Origin: Aphis gossypii
Taxonomy: Eukaryota; Arthropoda; Insecta; Hemiptera; Aphididae
Length of the DNA: 64,000 nt
Reading direction: 5' to 3'
NCBI RefSeq assembly: GCF_020184175.1
Contig: NC_065531.1
Span: 61,582,806-61,646,805, forward strand
Made by a program: the position numbers and the translations under genes. The notes under the pieces are model-generated. The model was not told where the DNA came from. It was given only the letters and a program-made list of their open reading frames with translations, and did no database searches. This document shows positions 54,541 to 64,000 of this stretch, one piece after another. How positions within the stretch are numbered: position 1 is the first letter of the stretch; each line of letters opens with the position of its first letter.

Positions 54541-56177
54541 TGTATTACACAATGAGTCCCAACAGTTTTCAAAAAAATCGAGAAAAACAAAAAAAAAAAT
54601 GACGGAAAAACGGCAATTTTTACGCAAATCCAGATTTCGAGGTTAGGTTAACCAAATCGATTTTTTTTTATGGTTGTAATTCAAAAACTAATCGCTGAAA
54701 ATACTTGAAATTTTCACCAAATGTTAATGTCAGTGGTATCTGTATATAGTTAAATTTTCAAAAAATTTTGACTTTTTTTGAGTTATTTATAGACCACTGA
54801 AATTTTCGATTTTTTTGAGAAATTTTTTTTTAAGTGTCGATAAAAAATTTTTGGATGACCAAAAAGTTTTGAAAATTTAATACAAGGTTCCTTATGAGTT
54901 GTTTTTATTGTAGTTAAAAAAATTAAAAATCGTTAGTCACAATTTTTTTTTATAAGCGTTTTTAGTTCAAATTTTTACGAAATCTGTCGAAAACGCGAAA
55001 ATTTGCAAGTAATTTTGAAGTTGAAAAATCATAAAATTGTTTTCCTTTATAACTAAGTTTTGAAAATTTGGTACAAGGTTCTCCATACATTTTTCTTCAA
55101 ATATCTGTAAAAAAAACTTTACCGGATTCAGACAAAAAATTTTTATGAGTGTTTGAAATTTAAATTTTTACAAAACCGCGTTAAATAACGGTTTAGCCTC
55201 AAACGATTTTTGATATTTGTTATAATTCAAAAAGTATAAGTCGTAGATACTTGAAAATTTTACCAGTTATTTAGATTGGCATTTTATTTACTTGATTTAA
55301 TTTTCAAAATATTTTGAGTTTTTTTGAGCTATTTATAGACAACTGAAATTTTCAATTTTTCTGAAAAATTTTTTTTGAAGGGTCGATAAAATTTTTTTGG
55401 CCCTATAAAAACACTTGAAAATTTTATACAAAGTTCCTCATATGTTATTCTTATAGTTATTAAAATATTATAAGAATACATAGGCACAATTTGTTTTTAT
55501 TAGCATTTGAAGTTCAAATTTTGACGAAAATTCGTCAAAATTATGAATATTTGCAAATTATTTTGTAGGTATAATTCATAAAAATGTTTGTATAGGTAGC
55601 TAAGAGTAGAAAATTTAATACAAGATTTTTCATAAGTTTAGCTTACAATAATTTTAAAAGAACTTAAATTTTGGTGTATTCAGGCCATGAACATAAACCA
55701 CCTTTTTCACCAACCACTGGAAATTATATCCTAGGCTGACAAATCATCTTCGTTCAGAATCGTTTTTCGTATACAATGATACCTATCATTGCATTCAAAT
55801 TTAACCTACCCTAGTCCGAGGTCAACCCCACTCCCTAATGTACAGCAGAACGGTACCCACTTGCCCGTTTTTTTCTTTTATAACTAAGTTTTGAAAATTT
55901 GGTACAAGGTTCTCCATACATTTTTTTTCAAATATCTGTAAAAAAAACTCTACCGGATTCAGACAAAAAATTTTTATGAGTGTTTGAAATTTAAATTTTT
56001 ACCAACCACTGGAAATTATATCCTAGGCTGACAAATCATCTTCGTTCAGAATCGTTTTTCGTATACAATGATAACTATCATTGGATTCAAATTTAACACT
56101 CCTATAATAATATATAATAATGATCCATACGGCACCTAATGTACAGCAGAGCGGTACTCACTTGCCCGCTTTTTTTT
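54541..56177. repeat. composite dispersed repeat of aphid type (~1.6 kb)
   Basis: Degenerate units recur inside the block. 'Gagttatttatagaccactgaaatttt' near 54779 returns near 55325 (period about 545). A ~130-bp block with 'aactaagttttgaaaatttg' at 55050 recurs at 55883. The segment starting 'ccaaccactggaaattat' at 55707 recurs at 56002, and both copies end in 'aatgtacagcag' plus 'cacttgcccg'. So a full-length element is followed by a second, truncated 3' portion. It has no open frame. From memory these motifs are very abundant in aphid genomes; that was not searched. Confidence 0.7.
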
Positions 56178-56976
56178 TTAGTTATTTTCAATTTAATTTT
56201 TTTTAATCAAAACCTACCGCACATTTATTATCCAATACGGACAACTAAAATAGTAAAATTAAACGAACATACAACACAGAATAACTAATCATCATAACTA
56301 GCCTCAGTATGAACAAGTTTTGCTCCGTTTAACTCCGTAATCGATATCGATTCTGAGAATCCTAAGTTTATCATAATTAGCAAAGTATTACTTGGAAATT
56401 ATGAAAGATACGAATACAAAAATTTTAAGATATTTTAGGTATTATTCAGTAGAATAATAAACTAAAAATAAATCTGTAGTGAATACGACATTATTCGGAA
56501 TATTATGCAATTTATTTTTAAAAATGTTTTTATTTTCTTTCATATTACCTATAATAAAAATTAAAAATAATTTGATCACTTCTGATTTGATTGCTTATGT
56601 TAGTATATCACAATAAAAAAAAATTAAAATTAAAAAAAATACCCACCTCCTCCCATAGGGCACAATGCATTATTAGTATCTACTATCAATACTTACTTTT
56701 GTCTTTTACTACCGCAGAGGTTTATAATTTTATATTAATATAAAGGCGTATATTGTGTATTTCTAAAATACGTCTAAAGTAACAAAGAATAACTGTTGAT
56801 CTCTGTTTCGAAATAAAATATCGATTGATTTACTTGCAGGTATTTATTATTGGTTTAATTTTACGACCAAGTATTAGAATTATATCATATTGTTTCGTAG
56901 TCGTTATATGAATCTCTTAATATATGGGGATATTGATCTAAAAAAAATTTAAATAAGTTTCAAAATATTTTCTTTA

Positions 56977-57136
56977 AGGACCGGCTCAAGTGTTTAAACA
57001 CACCTAGACAAACTTAAGTTTTTGCCGCCCCTTACATACTACATGATTTTTTTTTTTATCTATAATACAAAAATGTTAAATGCCGCCCTAGGCGTGGGCT
57101 TATGTCAGTATGTCACCTACCCCTTAAGCCGAGCCT
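56977..57136. mobile_element. 160-bp MITE-like element
   Basis: The ends AGGACCGGCTCAAGT and (inverted) AGGCTCGGCTTAAGG agree at 12 of 15 positions. Inside are two 'gccgcccc/gccgccct' blocks around an AT-rich core with a T-run. There is no coding capacity. The layout fits a short non-autonomous inverted-repeat element; its superfamily is unknown. Confidence 0.4.
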
Positions 57137-58760
57137 GTTTTCAATAAATGAAAATGTAATATCATGTACCACAGGCCACTTGTTTAAGTGTGAGTGCGTG
57201 ACTAGACATAACACATGACTAGGTATAGAATAAATAGATAATAATAGGCTAAAATTTGGTCGGTAATCGGTATTATATGTATTATAATTCTAAATTATAA
57301 TAATTATGATAGGAAAACAGTTTTTGTAAAATAATTTGTAAAACTTTTATTTGTTTAAAATTTTTTTTATTAAACTATTTATAAAAACAAATCGTAATTC
57401 GTTATATTTTGGTTAACAATACGTCAATACTTAGTTTCAACTTTAATATATAAACTATAAAGTACCTATATGTTAGGCAGGTAGCTTAAAAACAAATTCA
57501 ACTTCGATTCTAACCGAAAGGATTACAAAAAGTAAGAAACATTGCTTATAAATACCACTCGCATACGACACTTTTTTTCTACTTGATGATTGACTTGCGC
57601 GATTTGCTGCTGCATTGGATATTCAGATGGCTGCCTTCAGCTTTGCGATGTTGGCATCACACACTTAACGTGTTGCCAAGCTGGACTTTTAGATTTTATC
57701 ACTATAATCATTACTGCTTCATCAGTAATCAGTATTTAGCGTTATCACAGTTATGGGCACGCGTGAGAAGATTCTGTTTTCTGATTGGTTAATGAATAAA
57801 TTTAACAAATTATCAAGTAAGAAAAATAGCACATATTGCACATGATCTATCGCCGAAATACAGTGCACATCGACGCAACAAAGCTTTATCAGTGACATTA
57901 TTTTCGATTACTGAAACCAACAATGTTGCCATCACAGCTCCCCAGTCTCCATACTCGAAACTATTGCGTATTATACAGGGTTATTCAAAATGATTTATCC
58001 GATTTCAAACTCTTCTATCTTTTTAGGTTTAGACTGTTTATAGTTACATGTGATACATTAAATATAGATTTCAAATTATCCACGGGTATCCATACCACAT
58101 AATATATATTAAATATATTATATGGTATTCCACTTGTAAATTTTATTTCAGTAATGTCAATAATTGTTCATTGCTTGCGATGTTTTATTGGAACATGAAA
58201 CATCATAAATTACGTTTCCATATTATAAGTAGGTATGTTTAACATCCCTGTGATCATAATATTTCTACCGCAATAACGTTTTTCACGTAATACCTTTTAA
58301 ACATCACTTTTCAATGCCTATTGTACAACAATTTAATAAAACCATAATAATATGCAAAAAATATTCAACTTAACCATTTTTGTATGAAATACGACTCGTT
58401 TTAGCGTATAGATAATACGTTATACTACTATGCAATCTTATTTCACACGAATGTTACAAAAAAGTTTCAAATTAATTTGCATAAAACTGTGCGATTTGTA
58501 TTGGACAGTTAATTTTAGATTAAATTGATGTTGTGATAACTATTGTACTAATTGTATGATGTTTTACATGAGTTTTATCAACGTACCTAAATATCACATG
58601 ATTTATATTATATCAACATCTCTGAGAATTTTCTAGAATTTTCTTGAAACATTTATCTTACATTAAATAATGTATATGTAATATACCTAATGTCTTCTAA
58701 AATTATTTAGTATAAAATATATGAAGTTGATTAATATAATAACAATGAGAAAAAGTGTAA
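57137..58760. other. non-coding region, no gene
   Basis: AT-rich. A short open frame at about 57583-57792 is slightly GC-richer but matches nothing I know. At 57976, TA then CAGGGTTATTCAAAATG resembles the outer end of a Tc1/mariner-type MITE, but I could not find a matching opposite end, so it may be a truncated copy. Confidence 0.4.
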
Positions 58761-58767
58761 AAATTAT

Positions 58768-58868
58768 CGCTCCAACCTGGGAATCGAACCTTTAACGAAT
58801 GATGTATGATCCTATTTTTCAACCTAAATCACCTTCGCATTAACCTACCGACCTACGTTCAACCATTA
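58768..58868 (-). repeat. tRNA-like sequence / SINE remnant
   Basis: On the - strand a pol III B-box match (GGTTCGATTCC) lies about 75 bases after an A-box/D-arm-like GTAGGTCGGTAGGTTAATGC. The T-stem and acceptor stem do not pair well, and no clear anticodon arm can be drawn, so it is not a working tRNA. It is most simply a tRNA-derived SINE head or tRNA pseudogene. Confidence 0.4.
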
Positions 58869-61800
58869 TCAAGCATTGGTGTATAATTATTAAGTGTACT
58901 TGCTCTTATTTATTTATACATTGAAGTATTATTTTTTTGCTTATTAAATATTAAAATCTCTTACCATTGGAAAATTATATACTCACATGAAACATTACTC
59001 TATATCTTCAAATTATCTAAGTGAACCTATCTATTTTAATATATTATGGTAGGTATACTCGTATATTTATTTTTATTTTATGCTCTCAGATTAATTTGTG
59101 TTTATAATACTCCACAGTCTACAATATAATATTAAATTTAATATTAATTACGAATAAAATTATTTAATATAAATTAGTTATCACATTATAATATCGTATT
59201 TATTATAACTACCTAAATACTAATCAATAATCATAATATATTCATAACAAATATAATGAGATTATATTATGATACTTATACATAGCATCTTATAGATAAA
59301 AATGTTATATAGATACCTTAATATCTATATTATTTCTTTTTTGGTTTCATAGTAATATTAATATTACATTCGTTATTTGATTACATTAATCTATTTTTAT
59401 TTTTCATCTTCACAAATATATACAGGAGTGTTTTGTCTAGTTATAAACTACATCAAAATATCAAACATGATTGCTGATAATATTTTCTAAACTCGACAGA
59501 CGGTTTAAATTCAGAGATCAACATGTAGTTAATAAGGAAACACATGCCGAATAGTTCTTACTAGTTTTTAAACATTATATTTCACGTGTCGCTTTAATTA
59601 ATAATTGTAAAACGTGACCTCAAGATAAAATAACAAATGTAAGCGATAATATCTGTTATACCTAGATTTGTGTAATACACTTGAAACCTCCATACTTATA
59701 AATTATCCTTTATAAAGCTGCAAGGAAGAATTTTTAGTAACAAGAAATTGAAGTAATTATAATAATATATAATACAATGCTATAGTATAATATTATTATC
59801 ATATCAAAATTATTATAAAAATTGAAGAACAACAATGCGTTTAAATGCTGGTCATAAATTTACAAGTTGTATATTAAACCTATTCGTATTCTATACACAG
59901 TAATATGATAAATAATAAAGCAATAAGCATACACACTATTTTCTTACAATGAGAATTAGGGCTAGAGTTGTGTTATAATAACATCATATTATGTATGATA
60001 TGAGTGAGGGGTGAAATTTCCTATGAACTAGGATACTAAAAAAAAAAACCAAGTTGGTTAAACGTACACGACAATATTAAGTACCTACTTATACCTATAG
60101 TTATACTTTTCATAGTTGAAATTTTAATTAATCATTTGTGTTGAATTTTAGTCACATGCCAACAATGTTTTGTCTACCATAAATTCTATTTTAATATTAG
60201 TTGATTTAAAAGAGTAAATTAGTAATTTATAATTCAACGATAATATGAATTGTGCAGTAGAAATGAGGTATTTTATAATAATAAAATGAATGAATAATTT
60301 TATATTTAAATAAAAAACCGATTTTAGAATATAAATTACATGAAATTTGTTATACAAATAATTGTTTATAATATCATACATATATTCGATAAGGTTGTAG
60401 GTACGAGTAAAAAAGGCAAGTCATGAAATGTTATTTTTATGTTTTGCAGTTATTTTAACACAATACACAGACACATTGGATTATAATGAATTAACGACTA
60501 TTAAGCGTTCATAGAAATCACTTTAAAGTGTCTACACGTGTAGGTTTATAATTACGGGTATCCATAATAATTATAGTGATGGATATGATGATATGTATTA
60601 ATATTAAATATTATATATTATTTAATCGACTTTTAAATAATTTTAACTTTTCGTTTGTTTTCCCTTATTTTTTTAGAATACCTATTATAGTTATAATTGG
60701 CACCTACGTAGGTATAACAATTATTAACAAAACTGTTAACTAATACATTTTTTTGAATTTTAAATAGTTATATAATTATGTTTATATACTTATATTTTAA
60801 TCTATCTACATTCTACTAACGTTTTTTTTTCTATTAAACATGCAATATGTATTACAACAAACAATTTTTGTTTTTTATTTGTGAAAATCTATTTAAATAA
60901 TATGAACACAAACTATCAAGATATTTATTATACTATATTCTGTATTTTTTCACAATAAGCGTGTCAACAATTTCATTAAGTGTGCTAGTAGACCGATATT
61001 ACTGATTTTATTAATATGTTAAGTTAAAAAAATGGTGTTACAAATTGTTGATATTTTTCTAATTATTTATCATTTTACTAATCTGCTTTTTTTAATTATC
61101 ATAATTGATATATTATGTTTGCCTGACGCGATATTTATATTTCTTTGGATATTTTTGTCATACAGTTGAATGTTTCGTAGGCGGTGTCCTAAAATATTTA
61201 AATATACGTTGTTCTAATAACAACTATTCGTGGGTACACAATAAATATATAGGTCACTGACATTATATTATGGTGAAACGTTAATATTTCATGTAGTCAT
61301 AAAATACAATTTCAATTAATTTTATCTTAATCGTTTATTTAAGTGTACTTTTATAAAATATTAATATAATATAGTACCTTTAGTAGTTGTGCTGCCATTT
61401 TAAATTACTTGTTCTGACGTCTTCGATTTTGACAAGAGCTATACAACGAAAATTATTACAATGTGTAGTAATTGTTTCTATATTTTCAAACTGCATTTAT
61501 ATTATATACAACGTATCTACTGACCACTTATCACATTATTTTGACCTTTTCATAAAATCAACATGAATTTCATAAAAAGTATCCTTATATAATGCAATTC
61601 TCATCATAATATGGATATTAAAAACATGGTTCACACTATTACGCTAATACAGAGTATTAATATTAAATGAATTGATACCTTATCACGAATCTTACATTAA
61701 AATCACAATTTACTAAAATGCATTTAAGTAAACATTATTTGCTAGAATAGTTGAAAACTTTTAAAAAACCATAGTATTAATATAAATTATTCGATAATTA

Positions 61801-62722
61801 ATATTATTTATTTATTTAACAAATAAAATTTATGATTTCAATCGATTTACTAATTATTATTTTGTAACAAATAATTATGCTGATACATAAATGCTGATCC
61901 GTAATAATATGATTAAACATGGATCACTAGATACGTATAATATTCTCATAACTATTTTATGCAAAGGTGTATTATATTTTGTAGTTTCTTAGACCAAAAG
62001 ACAGAAATTTAACGAAAACATTTTTTTTACTTTCCTGCTTTACATTTTTAGATCTTCACATAATTTAAATAATTTTGTGTATTACCTAGGTTAATCATTA
62101 AATTATAGATATATCTTAATATAATATGATATCAAAACTATATATTTTAAACTCTGAATGGAGTGATAAATTTATTGATTTTACAATGATGTGTTTTTTT
62201 AAATTTCTGTGTACACAAAAATAATACTTCAATTTAAAACTTCGGGGTGGTTTGCAGTAGAAAATTGAATATCCTTGATGCATTACAGAGGTCAAAACTA
62301 AGAAGTTTCTAGCAGTTTTTTTATTCGTAGTAAACATAATAATATGACAATAAATAAATTGGATGAAAATGATCAAGATTTATTATTATTATTTTGAAGT
62401 AAATAGATCCACCTGAAAATAATATTATTGTATAGTTATCATTGACATGAAATGTAAATTGAAAGTGCTTTTGATCTGAATTTAATAAACTTTAGTTACT
62501 TTACTACATGGCTCGCTAATATATTATTAATTAGATAATATGGCAAATTATTGTTGGTATATATTTCGTTACATTGTTCCGAGTTATCGGAAGTCACCAC
62601 GTGGTGTGGAGCGTGATTTGCCGGTTACGAAACGTTTGTTCTCTATACAACTCGAATTACTTTAATGATCATTAGTCTGTTTAATGTTTATACTATAATA
62701 AGTACACAAGTGCTATGTAATA
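58869..62722. other. AT-rich region, nothing identified
   Basis: Very AT-rich with mono- and dinucleotide runs. The few open frames (for example - strand 60148-60381 and 62116-62376) are rich in Ile, Asn, Lys, Phe and Tyr as expected from base composition, and have no coding signature. Confidence 0.6.
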
Positions 62723-63133
62723 CAGAGTGTTCTATAATGGATGTTCTAGTTTCAATGCGTCATTGAATCATAAGTCGGCAAGTTTGCCGAGCTTTGGTCG
62801 AAGCACTATTTATCAACTGCAAAATTAAGCATATCGCATGTGAATCTCTTATTTTAATGGATTGTCAGCAGAACTCAGCCAACAACTCTTGAAGAACTCA
62901 GTAAAAAAAGAGTCATCTGTTTAGCTACATTTTATGTTAGCCAAGGTTTCGGACGAGTTTGATGATAGAAAATCTCATAACCATCGGTATATCGGAATAT
63001 TTACTAGAAAAAAATAATAATGTAAAAAAAACTTAATAACTTAAAAGTGTTGATTATTAATTACATACTTCAATTTTGTAAATGTGATACTCTATTAAAT
63101 ATTTAAAACCCGAACATTGATTATGGAACACTG
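62723..63133. mobile_element. 411-bp MITE with terminal inverted repeats and TA duplication
   Basis: The left end CAGAGTGTTCTATAATGG and the right end, read inverted, CAGTGTTCCATAATCAATG align over about 30 bases with a 2-base gap and few mismatches. Both ends are flanked by TA (62721-62722 and 63134-63135), the target site of Tc1/mariner elements. No transposase frame is present, so it is non-autonomous. The imperfect ends suggest some age. Confidence 0.7.
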
Positions 63134-64000
63134 TATATTAGGTACTCTATAGTGTATCATTAGCTATGAACACAATTTTACAAGGCAGTAAAACGGTATA
63201 GATTGATCAACGGCCAGTCACATCATAATGTCAAGTAGAACCTGCATGGGTGTCCGATAAATAAGTTAATTAAATTGATTATTGTTCATTGGTAGGAAAT
63301 AATTTATGCAAATAATATTGTAACACGCTACATAATACCGACCGAGAAGCTATAAATTAATATATGAATACCCGTTTATCGCTCATGTATGAACGCATAA
63401 TATAACATAATAATAAAATTAAGTCTCAAGCATATTATGTACCTATGTCTTTTACCACGTAGACATTTTTTATAAAATGTTATTAATTATTTTTACTCAC
63501 TTTTTTTTTCCCCAAAATGGATAACCTTAAAATATAGCTTCTCACTAATATAACAATTAAAAATGAGATCATTCTGCGGTTTTATGTAATATATCCATCA
63601 TCACACTACTGCAAAAAAACATCATAAAAAGTTACACTGTTAGTCACATGGCATATATTTGTATCCTAGTCGACTCTGATAAAAGAATATACTATAATTC
63701 ATAAGATATAAAAAGACCTAACGGCTAACACAAAAATGAAAATAAAGAATGTTGAGTTTATGAGTCTACAATAGGTACTGGAGATTATAACGGTAAAAAA
63801 TAGTAAAATATATATTTTTTTTAACTGTACCTACCTTTAAGTTATGCGAAAAAAATATTTCTGAAAAATGTTAATACATTTCAAGATAACAATAAGTAGT
63901 TAGAAAAAGGATTGCCATAAGTGTATATGTATATTAGAAATCTTTTATTAGTTTATTACCGATTGCCGTTACAATTGATTTGCAGTATCTAAAAATAAAA
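63134..64000. other. AT-rich window end, nothing identified
   Basis: No exon, repeat or RNA gene is evident. Confidence 0.6.

Overview
This 64 kb window looks like nuclear DNA from an animal, most likely an aphid or close hemipteran relative. The evidence is a very AT-rich background, small exons with GT-AG splice sites, arthropod-type TCAGT initiators, and dispersed repeats of a style common in aphid genomes. The species call is inference; no search was run. There is no bacterial operon structure, rRNA, CRISPR array or phage module.

Two multi-exon protein-coding genes, both on the + strand, can be rebuilt with consistent splice phases. Gene 1 (725-30411) has 16 coding exons and encodes about 1100 residues: a mostly coiled-coil protein with a fibronectin-III-like C-terminal domain. 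I could not name its family. It begins with three very long introns (8.8, 8.1 and 3.3 kb) and then becomes compact. Gene 2 (44357-47434) has 7 coding exons and encodes 341 residues. It is a clear GRTP1/TBC1D6-type Rab GTPase-activating protein with an intact arginine finger and glutamine finger. The two genes are in tandem, about 14 kb apart, with no sign of shared function.

Other content by region: 1-724 is the promoter and leader of gene 1, with a 22-codon upstream ORF. Intron 1 contains a recent-looking 717-bp tandem duplication (3454-4887) and two exon-like or open segments on the - strand. The spacer 30.7-44.2 kb holds a CpG-richer block near 36.2-37.2 kb, a possible transposon remnant, and several weak exon-like pieces. 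The region 47.6-64 kb has no recognisable gene. It contains a 40-bp-period insertion with a perfect palindrome (51353-51402), one isolated start-exon candidate (51960-52012), a 1.6-kb composite aphid-type repeat (54541-56177), a 160-bp and a 411-bp inverted-repeat element, and a tRNA-like SINE remnant.

I did not find a convincing new multi-gene system. The observations most worth checking are the unnamed coiled-coil/FN3 protein with almost all phase-0 introns, the upstream ORF that overlaps the GRTP1 start codon, the exact 717-bp duplication, and the palindromic insertion.
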